Shown: in pieces, positions 1-12,125 of the stretch
Numbering within the stretch: the stretch's first letter is position 1
Layout: each line of letters starts with the position of its first letter
Assembly: GCA_900175165.2 (NCBI GenBank)
Contig: FWWN02000614.1
Location: 1 to 55,941, forward strand
Direction of reading: 5' to 3'
DNA: 55,941 nt
Source: Rhizomucor pusillus
Lineage: Eukaryota; Mucoromycota; Mucoromycetes; Mucorales; Lichtheimiaceae
The notes under the pieces: generated by a model
Database searches by the model: none
The model's input: the letters and a program-made list of their open reading frames with translations, nothing else
What the model was told of the DNA's origin: nothing
Program-made: the position numbers and the translations under genes

Positions 1-2
1 CT

Positions 3-646
3 TTACAATTTACGATGTTTGCGAAGACCAGACTCGACTGCAGCGGTAGCCCACTCCTCGGAATGATGGAAACCTTCCTCCGTACTTGATCGAGCAATAG
101 CCTGCTCATCGTTGTAGCAAGTCAAAACGCCAAAGATGACCGGAACGCCAGTATCCAGCTGGACGCGCATGATACCGTGAGTGACAGCATCGCAAATGTA
201 TTCAAAGTGAGCAGTTCCACCCTTGATGACCACACCAATGCAAATGACAGCATCAAAAGGTCCAGTTTTCTTTGTAGATTGACTCTTGTTTGCAGGTGCA
301 GGGGAACCAAGGAGATCGCTGGCAGTCTCAGAACCTTGAGCTCTGGATGCATCGATAAGTTGCTTGGCAGCCATGGGAAGTTCGTAGGAACCAGATACAG
401 TATCCTGAAATGGGCCGTCAGTTTTCTTGTTCTTTGAACGTTTCTTTACTGCAGCCAGGTCCTTACAGTGTAGATGTTCTCTGGTAACACGCCATGCTTC
501 TTGACCAAGGTGTCGTAGACGCTCTTGTACATGTTGTTTACAAGAGCATAGTTCCATCGTGTGTGAACAATGCAAATGCGAAGACCTGAACCGTCAAGTT
601 GCTGGCTAGGCTCGGCAACGCCCTTTTCAAAAGTCCTTTCGCTCAT
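3..646 (-). CDS. RIB4: 6,7-dimethyl-8-ribityllumazine synthase
   Basis: Catalyses the penultimate step of riboflavin synthesis, condensing the ribitylamino-pyrimidinedione with 3,4-dihydroxy-2-butanone 4-phosphate to give lumazine; the family forms pentameric or icosahedral cytosolic assemblies. Two exons, 646-467 and 404-3, with a 62-nt GTAAGG...CAG intron, give 193 residues. The N-terminal half holds RICIVHTRWNYALV (first beta strand and substrate loop). The second exon starts with DTVSGSYELP and continues with the family signature AVICIGVVIKGGTAHFEYI and GVLTCYNDEQAIAR. Stop codon TAA at 3-5, so the gene is complete but ends at the window edge. Oddity: about 25 Ser/Ala/Lys-rich residues sit between AAKQLIDAS and FDAVICIG, where bacterial and yeast enzymes usually have a short loop. 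Family assignment is secure; the intron is inferred from frame and splice consensus. Confidence 0.93.
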
Positions 647-889
647 TCTGCGGTGGTGTACCTAAGAGCTTGGTGACAGTCTCAGTCCGCTTGGGGGCCC
701 CATTTGTTCGAGGATAGTGGTTCGCGGTTCTGCTTTTCAAAGCCAGAAGATGCTTAATAACCATTTTTTTTTCCATGAGGAGATCTGGGCATATTTTGGT
801 GCGAACGAGCTAGATTTGTACAATAGTAAAAGAAAATAGTCAGGAAAAGAAGGAAAGACTATATCATGCAAATGTCAAGGGTATTCTGC

Positions 890-3105
890 TTAGTAACGGA
901 GCACTAGGGTAATAGATCCATCATCGTTAGTGGTGGTTTCCACCTCCATGTCTTGTTCTTCTGGGATATCTTGAACAACCGAGTCGTCTATGCATACAGC
1001 TAGATTCTCCTTCTTGGCAACTTGACGGATAACATTTTGTACTTTCTGATCAGTCTTGATATTGAGTTTTTCCGTAAGATTTTGGATAAGGTTTTCCACG
1101 GTGAGGTCATCCAAGTAGACAGCACGATAATATGCTTCATTAGATTGCGCAGATTTGACGAATATACTCTTTTCTATATCACGGAAGAGTGCCGGATTAG
1201 ATTGGTTTGCTCTGACTCTCAAGCGATGGAAGCTTTTCTGAGCTTACTGGCTACTCTGCGCTTCCGCTGGGGCATATATGTTGGATCGAGATCAATAGCA
1301 GCCGGTTGCATAAAGTAAGGGTTCCCTGAGGATGCGGCTAGCGTGGACGCTAGAGCTGGAGATATTTCATGTCCATAAGGAACAGGAGGCGGCGAGACCA
1401 GCGGGTGATACTGATGGTACGTTGGATATGGGCGTTTCATGCTTGGATGATGCTGCGAGAAATTTGGAATGATGGAAGGTGGTGGTGGAAGGAACATGCC
1501 GTTATGTTGCGATGAAGTTCGACTTAACGGCTGCGCTCCATTATTTGCTGTTGTAGTGCTGATACTTCCATCGCTCATGCGACGAACAGCTTCCAGATCA
1601 GACGGCGTACCGCTCGTAGAAGTTGTGGGAGATGATGGAACCTCGCAGAAAACAGTGTAAGGTTGTGTCTGGGAATATGCTAACCACAACGGATGGCTCT
1701 CGCCATTTTTTCCTGTAAAAAGAGGGATAAATATTTAGCAAAGCAGAGACGCTACTGTTTTCTTCGCAGTGCATCCATTTTACAATGTTACCTCTTAACT
1801 TTTCGAGTTGCTTTTCGATATGCTTCGCATCGTCTTTGTTCTTGCGCTCAGCGCCTTTATCTCTGAACAGCTTAATGCGACAAAAGGCAGTCTCTACAAC
1901 CTGATGCTGTTGTTGCTGTTGTTCGCTTTGAACGACGTGCGTTTCCATGTGAAGTCGAAGTGGAATGCCCTTGACGCCTTTAATTCGAGAAAAATCTGTT
2001 GAAAGGCAATTAAAGCGAATGTTGATGGTGGCGCCGGCTTTTCCATTCCATTGGAACGTTATGCGATCGAACCATCTGGTTTCGATATTGTGGACACCAA
2101 CTGACCGGCCTTGGTCTATATCGATTGCGCGAGCTGTCTGCTGGTTTTTTTGCTGGCTCAGCCAGAATTTCCAGTAATTCGGAGCAACTTTGCGATGAGA
2201 TTCGTCGTGAAACATAATGTGGACTGTGCTAACAAGTTCGATATCTTGAGCCTCAGTATCCTTGAGAGCAATGTTATAGAATTGTCCTTTTTTGACGCGT
2301 TAATTTATTACATGGCTGCCAATCTTCACAGATACATGTCTTTACCTTTGTTCAAATATGTTAGAGGAGACTCTTCCACTTTTTGAGCCGCAGCTGTAGG
2401 TGCTAAAGGCATGGAAAGCGTTTAATGCAAATGGAATATAAATTCATAAGAGTCTACTAGTATGTTACCTTCCAGAACAACCTCGAAACGCATATTACCG
2501 CTGCTAGAAACGATGAAGCAAGAGAAAGAGAAAATTTTGTCGTCAGTACTTTGCAGAAGCAAAAGACCAGACGTCCTTATGGACAGCATGGGTTACACAA
2601 GCAAAGCATTCGCCAAGGAGGAAAAAGCAAATAAAAACGGAAATCTATACATACTTTGAGTTTGGAGGTGCTGTTGCTGAGGGATAGATCGGAGGCGGCG
2701 AAGGGATAATCGACACCCCAGACGATGAACTTCTCGAATGTGGTGAAAAAGGATGCTGCATTTCCAGAACAGGCGGAAAGGGTCCGTTTGGATTTATTGC
2801 CGGCAGCGGCGGTGACGTCTTGTGTATTAGCGGGCTGTTAAACGATGGTAACGGTTGGGATCCGGAAGGTGAATGGATCAACGGTGCTGCTGTAGGAGAG
2901 TGATGCATTAACGTTCCCGGAGGAATTACTGATCTGTGAGCGGCGGGATATGGATGATAGAAGAAAAATTCTCAATTCTCGTATCCCTAAAAATTTTATA
3001 GACGGTTGACAACCGCACTTACCTCTCAGTGTAGCTGTTGCTCGTTGTTGGAGGATGATATGACATGGACATATGTGACAATAATGGTTGTGGCCGATGA
3101 AGCAT
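890..3105 (-). CDS. Grainyhead/CP2-family transcription factor
   Basis: DNA-binding regulator of the CP2/Grainyhead family; in Neurospora the family member controls cell-wall remodelling and conidial separation. Exons: 3105-3023, 2933-2655, 2503-2469, 2402-2346, 2286-1792, 1712-1248, 1215-890 (579 aa if the last 32-nt intron is right). The N-terminus is Pro/Ser-rich. The CP2 domain starts near residue 125 (MRFEVVLEAPTAAAQ), then SPLTYLNKGQFYNIALKD, APNYWKFWLSQQ, VKGIPLRLHMETH and CRIKLFRDKGAERK, all hallmark blocks of the family. The C-terminus (LTVENLIQNLTEKLNI onward) resembles the ubiquitin-like C-terminal domain. Starting at 3105 uses the first ATG after an in-frame TGA. The junction near 1216-1247 is uncertain: frame changes with a stop codon, and only a 32-nt GTAAGC...GAG intron or a frameshift explains it. 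Confidence 0.87.
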
Positions 3106-6100
3106 TCAACGCGTTTGACAACAGCTTCGCAGCACTTGATGAATCCAGTTGCTGACAAGGTCGAATCAAGTGAGGAGTCGGGGAGGAAAAGAAAAGAAAG
3201 TAAAGCGATTGTTCAGAGGAAGAAGAGGCAGATTGGAGGGAAAAAGCTGAGATTAGTCGGGCGATGATGGTACAGTACTGATATACTTGTATTGCCACCG
3301 CCAGGAGAGTATCTTAATAAGGGAATTCTTTGCAGCCTTGTGTTCTTCTGTCGAGTCAAGGAGAGCATGTTTGCTCATGAGCGTCGATCATTTGCACCGT
3401 GCTCTTCCTCTTTATTGCCTCTGACACAAAAGAACAATATCCCTTGAGGATCGGGATACCTGGGTATTCCTCAATTGCGCCCCCAAGCTGGCCAAGCATA
3501 TGATTTTATTTGGGGGGATTGTGTCTACGGAAAGACATCACTACTTTTTAAGGTTGGAAGCATAAAATCCGGTGTGAGGCTCGTCAAATCCCCGCTCTAA
3601 GTTTGTCCCAACGATTTTATTTGCAAAGGAGAGTCTTCTTGCGGTGGGAAGAAACAGTTTTCTATAGGACGATAACAGTCTAGACTTCTAGTTGCTGTTT
3701 ATTAGCTCAATATTCATTCACACGCATAGGCTATTGGTAGGGCCGTGGATTCCCTGTCAAAACATCGTGCGTTAATTGTCAATGCCATAAATTGAAGATT
3801 GATCGACGCCGTGTGATCCCATATTCTATGGTTTGCCAACTCCCTAACTTATGACACATGGCCTGTTATTGGCGAACAATAATGGCAATAAATCTCGTTG
3901 TCTTCTTACACTACGTGCTCTTCTGTAGAATTATCACGCGTGTAACCCTCGCGGCGTCTGTGTGTGAGCGTATGTACAACGAAGACCACGGGGTTCGTGT
4001 AGTTGGGAACGCCGACTTGGGATCTTCTAGCGTATCACAAGCATAGTCACTGCCTCTTGACAAGGGTCGTACAACTGCATCCGTCAGGATCACCTTCAGG
4101 AAAGAAATATGTGGCGTTCTTTTATCGTGCGTCAAGCCATGCTACATGCCCCTTAGAGCCAATTTTGCTATTCCGTGATTTATATTTATAACGAAAATCT
4201 GCATTCTAAGCAAGGATACCTCGACGGAAATACGTGACATGTGGCATTGGATGGTTACACGGACAGTCACCATCTCAAATGTCTCGGAAGAACAACGCTC
4301 TCTACCTGTCGCTTTCCTCTGTCTAGATAATAGACAGGAGATCTCCTTTATGCCTCTGCTTTCTAAACATAGATCAAATTTTTGTGGTTCAAGAATACTC
4401 TTTGATAGTCATGCATATAGACGCTACAGCGATGCGCAGGAGTGGTTGGATGCGTTAACTGGTAGCACTATCCTAAGCATGATGGGGACCCCGACCAACC
4501 ATTTCATTATCATCATCATCGTCTATCGGGGGTTTGTTGAAACAAGCTGTTGCCAGTTAAAACCATCGGAGTGGTAACTCAGAATGCTTTACTCTCGGAT
4601 CCGTGTACCAGAAAGTTTTTTAGTCTCTTATTTTTGTAACACTAACTGTTTCCAGTCTTGTTTGCACAGACATTTTGATCGTAGCATCTGAATGTTCTAC
4701 AGCTGCAACAGAATCATTTCTTTCCTTTACGCGCTGCCAATGTATAACTCCAGAAGGTTTCATCTCAGAAAAGCTGCGATTGACTGTCAAGGAAGCGTCT
4801 TAGTAGCACGCTACCGTTACACATTTCTGTCCGTTTGATGCCCCTTGGTCTAAAAAAGAAGGTGGAAGCCAAAATGCATGAAAGAACCAAACATATGTTC
4901 CTATTCTTTTCTAACAGGTCAATCGCCAGACCTAAATATTTGTAAGTACACAAACTCCTTGGCACCGGTAGTTGCTTTACTCATTTGTACGCGACATGCG
5001 GTCCGTCGTGTGTAACTCACGTTTGTTTACCTTTCTCGGAACTCGGTGATAGCCACTCTGGTACATGCCACGTCAAGCCATCGTCTTTGCAATCAAGCAA
5101 AAACTGTTGCTAAATACAATTTAGCTTGTGCAAGTTCCGAAAGCTCGGCTAAAATCAATGCTAAATGTAAGCTCGATATTTCTATCGTAACGACCGGAAC
5201 GAGCGGTCCCAACTTCGAAGTGCGCGAGAAAAGAAAACAAGAATTTACAAATAAGGAAGCCGACGCCCTGCATATTCGCTCTAACGCTAAGAAAAGTATA
5301 CGATTTAAGCCATTTATCCGGCGACAGATGTTGAAGATAGCAATGGTAAGAAGGTTATTGCAATAAGCTTTCGATATACTATAGAAATGGAAACGAGCGC
5401 TTCCTGGCCCATGCTCTTGAGACCGAATGATGCTAGTTTCTTAGGATTATTGTGCACCTTGATGGCCATTCCATTATACTCAAAGTTTCAAATATGAAGC
5501 ATCGTGCTTTTTGTTTGAAAAATTGTCTCCTTGCATGACATATACTATGTAGTATGTAACTTGTATCTCTTAAAATTAGCTCGTGCTTACACCAAACAAG
5601 TGCGTGCGTGACGCAAAGAGTTTCCTGTGTTTCGCCTCTTGTACGTGCAAATGGTCGATGCATTTTCCACTGATTTATTGCTAGAGACAAAACCCTTCAT
5701 GGAGTCGCTCATTTTCAGAACCTTTTTGTCATTGTTTATTAAGATCATACCTACGTGTATGGCTAACACTAATTGCCTCATAGCATTATGTACAATCTAG
5801 TGCCAGACGGTGAAAGTCTTAGACAAGTACGTTGCATACGGAGTTGTAGCGAAAAGAATAGAAACCGTGAACATAGGTGAAAGAGTCATTATGTCTCATA
5901 GGCCGTTTTGAAAGCCCAGTTGCCAATACCGCGCTCATCATCCTACTAAAGATGGTGGCAAGTAAAGCGGAATAACGCTTGTAGTACATAGTGGTTAAAG
6001 CTACATTTTTAGCAACATGCTTTGACCAGACTCCCTTTACGACTTTCTGCTTCAATTTCGGAATGCACGCAAGAGATGCTTAGGCAGTGAACAAGGCTAT

Positions 6101-8218
6101 CCAGAGGGCTGACTTACACACATAGAGCAATATCTATGGTCTCTTGCGGAAGAATGCCTTGGACACACCAAAGTTTTATTTATATAATTGGAAGCAAAAG
6201 GCTGAAGCAACTATTTCAGCCAGCCCGAACGGGCAGCAGTCTTTGCAAACTCAAATAGCATACACCCCGCTGTTGTATCTGGGATCTCTGACGGAACCAT
6301 CGCTTCATATCGATGCATGCCGCGTCAAGTTGTACAAATAGCTATTGTCCGAAGCTGCCACAACATCGTTGCGATCTCGATTACTTTAGCTCGTCGATTG
6401 TATCTAGTTTCCCGCGGCAGCGGGGATGTTAATGCTTTATTTAGAAATAGTCTTCGTGACATCTATTTCCATCCGCAATTTGCACCTGATTCTATGATAT
6501 ACGATATCTTATGTAAAGTCTAGAGATGTAATGAATATATTCCAACATGTGAATCACAGTTTTTGATATTTCTATATGTGAGTGCGCGCTTACAGCGATA
6601 TGACAAGCGTCAGAAAAGGATACATTTCAGCCAGGCTAGCGCCGACAGAAGGTAGCAGCTCAATTCAAGGATATTTTGGTCCCAATGCCAACACTTAGTC
6701 ATAAGATATTAACGAGATTTATCAGGTCAAAATACTGTTTCGTTGCATGGATAAATTGGTTTCAGCGCATTTTATTATACTTATTGGCATTTTCTGAAAA
6801 TATGCAGTTCGGAGTTTTGTCAGAATGAGCCTTGTAATACTGTGTGAGCTAGTGTCGACTTGTCAGTCATCCCCAAGCGAAATCAAGACCAACAAGCAAG
6901 AGGTGATAGGGCAGTACTAGGTGGCGCTGCTTCCAAGGACAATCCGGCTTAGTCCTGTCTGGTCCTGTCTGAGTGCAGATATCGCATTCGAGCCCGAGTG
7001 GTATGCATTTGGAGTTGCATCGGCTATACTATTTACTTTCGACGCATGCTGCAAGCAGGACCGACGATGGCGAGTCCCTGTTTAATATGGTAATAATTGC
7101 AAATTAGTGCTCGTGAGCAAACTGAACGTGACGCGGCAGTTCGGCAAGAAGCGATCACTTGGCATCCAATAGCTACAATTTGCATCATAGCGGGGATATG
7201 GCCACGAGATACCGCCAGAAGCGAGCTCCGATTCTTCTGATATGTTCTATGTAGAATCAGCTTGCGAACTACGCGTATCCTGCGTCACAGGGAGCATAAA
7301 ATACAGTAGGCTGGGAATACATTGCAGCTTAACATATGACACCCCGTTTTTGAAACACTATGCACCATCTGCTTATGACAGACTTTTGGAATGAAATTGA
7401 TTGAAAATATGACATGTTAATCCTTCTTTTTGGTACCTGCAATCGTTATTTTAGAATCGTACGTTTGCATTGTTCAAAGTGTTGTGTTTGGAACATTCGC
7501 TTACTCCTGTTGATCTCCGCTGGACAGTATCGGGTACTGCTCCGAGATCGTCCCTGGAACGGTGTAACGAAGTACAAGCTACATATGAAATGTATACATT
7601 CAGATCGGGTTAGGTTGTCTGTAAATCTTCTGCCGAGTTCCTTTGTATAGACAGCTGAAATTTCACCTAGTTTCTTGGTTTATTGATCTTTAACGGAAGG
7701 GTAAACTTTTGGATATTTTGATCATTGTAGATTCCATTGGGGTCGCAATCACACCGAACGGGGCAAAGTTTTCGCGACTAATTTTCGCTGCAGCAGAAGG
7801 TTTTGGCGAAAAATATTCTACCGATCAAGTAAGATGAAGAGCTTGAACAATCAGCCGAAGAATTGCCCAGAAATGGACAATTTTTATCATGGCTTTTTCT
7901 TTTGCCGATGACCTCTTTAGGAGGCAAACAGATCGATGGATCCATATTGTCCGTGCGTCGAAAGATATGTCTCTAATTAGCAAAGTGGAAACAATAAGTA
8001 AGGTTTTGTTGACTTGAATAAATTGCAGAGGTTTATTCTGGAGAGTAAAAGCAGTAAAGGAACAAGATATTTTCTTGAGCCTGCTTTAAATGATTTGAGC
8101 GGATCAAAATCAGAACCGATGCTGTAGCTTTTCAAGTTGAGTTTCAGCAATCCCTCGCGTATATAAAGGAGTCTGATCTTGCCAGTGCCTTTCCAAAGTA
8201 TCATTTATATCAGCAAAG
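3106..8218. other. 5.1 kb stretch without a recognisable gene
   Basis: No open frame longer than 112 codons here reads like a known family, and I could not chain short frames by splice sites into a plausible protein. AT-rich, with no clear transposase, reverse transcriptase or tRNA. A perfect 10-bp tandem direct repeat (GTCCTGTCTG) lies at 6952-6971. The left part holds the Grainyhead-like promoter and the right end holds the promoter of the NRPS-like gene. It may contain decayed mobile DNA or a non-coding transcript, but nothing seen proves that. Confidence 0.5.
8160..8169 (+). promoter_or_regulatory. TATA box of the NRPS-like gene
   Basis: TATATAAAGG lies 59 nt before the ATG at 8219, leaving a short leader if transcription starts about 30 nt downstream of the box. 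It is a clear canonical TATA element, which suggests a regulated rather than constitutive promoter. Confidence 0.6.
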
Positions 8219-11200
8219 ATGCCCAGCGTCACCGAACAGCAGCAAGAACCTTATATAAACTACAATGCTGTAACAAATCTCCTCCGCAAGCGAAGCCAAT
8301 TGTACAAGGAGAGACCCATGGTTCACTACGAAACCCCGGATGGATCCTTCAAGACTCTCACATTCGAGCAAGTGAGCCGCATTACGACTAGACTGGCAAA
8401 GAAATGGGCCCCTGAAGTGAGGGATGTTTCCACGATGGCATTCTTGGCTGATCATTCAATCTTCTACTTCATTGCTCTTATTGCACTCTTCAAACTTCGC
8501 GTACAAGTCATGCTGCTATCCCCCCGCAACTCAGAGGCTGCTCACATTAACCTTCTAAACAAGACGAAGGCATCTCATCTCATTGTATCCCAGAAATATG
8601 CCGACATAGCACACAAGGTTGTCCAGAACGTAGAGCAGAGCCACGAATGCAAAGTCAAGGTCCTCGCACCTTTCAACTTTATGGAAATTCTTAACGAGTC
8701 TTCACCAGACGAAGACTTGGACTACGACTTTTCTGAAAAAGACCGTTCAGAAGTTGCCGTCATTTGCCAGAGGTACGCTAATATATCATTAAGAAACTCG
8801 AGCTGCGTATTTACATGATTCATGTCTCAATTAGTTCTGGAACTACATCGCTGCCTAAGCCGATTTACTTGACCAACGAGTATTTCCTTTATGATTGGCA
8901 ACTCCAAGCAGAATCAGTCGCAACAAACTTTCCTGAACTTGCAAGCGGTCCTGACGATGTCCTGATGACAGTATTCCCACTGTAAGTGTTGCTCTGCCGG
9001 ATTTTATTACATGCTTGAACATTGTAATTTCTAACTCATCCGGTGTAGCTTCCATATCTTTGGCATTCACATCCATTTCTCGCTGCTACTTCGCGGTGCA
9101 AGTGCTGTGTTTTATGAACGTCTTCCGCCCTCGCCAAAGCAACTTTTGAATGCAATTACATACAACCATGTTACCAAGAGCGCCTTGCCCCCTATTTTAC
9201 TTCGCAATTTGGTGACTTACTTGAAAGAGACAAAGGCTGATATAAACCCGTTGAAGCAACTCAAGTATATCATCTACGGCGGCGCTCCTCTGCCCATTGA
9301 TATCGGTAGATGGTATCATGAGAATGGAATCAATGTCTGCAACGTCTATGGCACAACTGGTAGGTGATTATCCAATTATCAAGATGATGAGCATTTGCCT
9401 AACAAACGGATTTTCCCGGGCGATAGAAATGGGAGGCAAAGGTATCAGTGATTTCAGCGGCAAGGATGGACACGAACTCTGGAGCAAGGTCAGATTTATT
9501 GAACCTTTCCGACCTTACCTTGAGTGGGAGCCCTACGACAAGCAAGAACGTATCTACCACCTGGTTATCAAGGCCGGATGTCCCTATCTTGCACGCAACG
9601 TTGCCAACCGCGAAGATGGAAGCTATGCCACAAGCGACTTGTTTCGCGAGGATGTTCCTGGCTCTGGCTATTACACCATCTTGGGTCGCAAGGACGATAC
9701 ACTGGTCATGGAGAATGGCGAAAAGACCAATCCGCTCATCATTGAACACACGATTGCTGCCGCAGAGGCAATCATCAACAACTGCTGTATTATTGCAGAG
9801 GGTCGCCAGTGCACTGCTCTCTTGGTTGAACTCGATCCCGAACGAGCACTCGAGTGCACCCCGCAGGAAATGATTGACCGTGTCTCTAAGGCTGTCAAGG
9901 AAGGAAACAAGGTCGCGCCCAACTACAGCACGATCCTGCCTCAAATGATCCACATTCTTCCTATCAAGAAGAAACTTGCTGTCACCGACAAGGGAAGCTT
10001 GAAGCGCAAGGAAATCTATCAGCAAAATGCAGATGTTATTGAAGCTATGTATGACAACTTTGCAAAGGGCAGCACCAAGACCAACGGCACTGTCAATAGC
10101 AAAGATCTGGCATCTTTTGTCATCAACTCGGCAGCCGAGAGCTTGGGTGTGGATGCATCCGAGCTCGCTCAGAACAAGGACAAGTCTCTGTTCGACTATG
10201 GACTCAACTCGCTTTTGGCTACCCAGCTCATGAATACCTTAAACCAGTATGCCAACGACTTGCCCAGCAACTTTTTGTACGAATATCCTACTGTTGACTC
10301 CATTGTCAAGTATATTCAAGGCGGGGGCAAGAATAAAAAGACTACCGAGGATCACTATCAGGAAACTCAAGAAATACTCAAGGACTATTTGGCTCGCGCC
10401 GACAAGGACTTTGATAAGATACCTGCAAAGGCTCCTCAGGTTCCTTCAGATGGTCACGTTATTCTGCTCACCGGCGCAACTGGTTCCCTCGGATCGTTCA
10501 TGCTTCGTGATATGCTTCAGTCTCAACAAGTCAAGAAGGTATATGCCTTGGTTCGCCAACGGTCCAACGAGTCTCTTTTCGGCCGCCTCGAGAAGGCATT
10601 TCGCGATCGCCACCTTGACACTAGTCTTTTGCAGACGGACAAGTTGGAAGCTCTGCCGATGACTCTAGAAAAGCCAAATCTCGGTTTCAGCCAAGAACAG
10701 TATGATGCACTCAAGAAACAAGTGACTATGGTTCAAGCATGCGCTTGGCTTCTTGACTTTAACCAACCCATCTCCCACTTTGAAAAGGAGTGTTTGCGTG
10801 GTCTCTACAACTTGCTCAAGTTTGCTTATCGCCCAGAGAACCCGATGCATGTTCACCATATCTCCAGCGTCAGCGCAGCTGGCGCCATGAAGCTCGATGC
10901 TATCCCAGAGACAATCACGCCTCAAGACCCTCACGTTGCTATGGCTATGGGTTACGGCCAATCCAAGTACATTGTTGAGCACTTGTTCGATTACCTTTGC
11001 AAGGAAAAGAGTATGTAGATTCTCATCGGTTTATTCTTCTTTATCGTATACTTACCATTTCTTTCTTCTTCTATATATAGACTTCCCTTGTATCATTGAA
11101 CGAATGGGTCAAGTGTGCGGCGATACTCTCAACGGCGTCTGGAACACCAGTGAACAGTATCCGCTCATGATGGTCGGTGGCGGCAGCCAGCTCAGAAAGA

Positions 11201-11631
11201 TGCCCGACTTTGGCACCATGGAACTCGACTGGCTCCCCGTTGATTATGCCTCCGTTAGTATCTTCGAAATCATGCTTGAAACCGCAAAGTGGCAAGGAGC
11301 TGAAGTGGCCGGCAAGGTCTTCCATATCGTCAATCCCAAGACGGTTACCTGGATCGATTTACTGGAAGCTATGAAGCTGGGCGGCATCCAGTTCGAAGTT
11401 ATACCTGTTGCTGATTGGGTTCAAGAGCTCAAGCAGCATCCAGAAAACCCTGCATATCGTCTGATGACATTTTATGAAGCTGCACACGGTGTACTGCCCC
11501 ACTGGGAAACTAGTCTCACTACCCAAGTGTCCGATTCTCTCGGCAAATCACCTGCTCTCAACACCGAGCTAGTTAGCAAGTTCTTCAACTACTGGCAAAG
11601 CGTTGGTTTCTACACCCCAGCATCTGCATAA
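8219..11631 (+). CDS. NRPS-like enzyme, adenylation-thiolation-reductase (A-T-R)
   Basis: Stand-alone carboxylic acid reductase of the NRPS-like type: the A domain activates an acid with ATP, the T domain carries it as thioester, and the R domain releases it with NADPH as aldehyde or alcohol. Exons 8219-8772, 8835-8981, 9049-9359, 9427-11010, 11081-11631 give 1048 aa. Core A3 motif SSGTTSLPKP at about 185-194 is created exactly across intron 1. YGTTE at 334-338 spans intron 3; SDLFREDVPG and LGRKDDTLVMENGEK follow. The carrier serine is S599 in DYGLNSLLA. The reductase has Rossmann GATGSLG at 687-693 and Y847xxxK851 of short-chain reductases. It is shorter than Lys2 aminoadipate reductase (about 1400 aa), so it is probably not Lys2. 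No condensation domain and no neighbouring tailoring genes; the substrate cannot be read from sequence. Confidence 0.9.
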
Positions 11632-12125
11632 ACATGCAAGTGCAAACAAATTTGATACCATCGATTCCCAATTCCTCCCCTAAGACATCCGTCATCCATA
11701 CACTGCTGAATATCGTTCTAGATACTTCCGTTGTCAACTAGCTCAACAAATAAATAACACATGCTTGATCTTTGCAAAATCTGTTTGTGCCCGCCTTCAA
11801 TTCATTTAAATATGCCTTGACTATAAGCTCTATATTTCGATGTGGCGTCCTTCCAAGGATATAAAATATAGCTGATTATCGAGAGGAAGCCTGTTTTTAA
11901 GGTTTTCACAGGATGGCAAATTGATTAAGAGTTTTTCCCCACACTTTTTCCTCCAGCTCCAAATCGATTTACGCATGCATATGATAATGAGCTCACGCGT
12001 TTTGGGACAACGTCTTTGTAGTACGCCTCACAAACTACCACTACCTTGCACATATCTCATATCCTAAACCGTTCGTAACCTTTGTTGTAGCAACCTCTCA
12101 ACGACTCATTCAGCATCGCAGCATT
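11632..12125. other. Intergenic region between NRPS-like and Nudix genes
   Basis: 494 nt between tandem plus-strand genes. Contains AATAAATAACA at about 11748 after the NRPS-like stop, which could serve as the poly(A) signal, then the Nudix promoter. No coding frame seen. Confidence 0.5.

Noticed and set aside
6961..6990. Possible tRNA B box (CATTCGAGCCC)
   Set aside because: No flanking T-arm or acceptor stem can be formed on either strand.
9399..10025. 208-codon minus-strand frame
   Set aside because: Antisense of NRPS-like exon 4, which has clear catalytic motifs.
8219..11631. Identification as Lys2 (alpha-aminoadipate reductase)
   Set aside because: Too short and lacking the long N-terminal region; kept as generic A-T-R enzyme.
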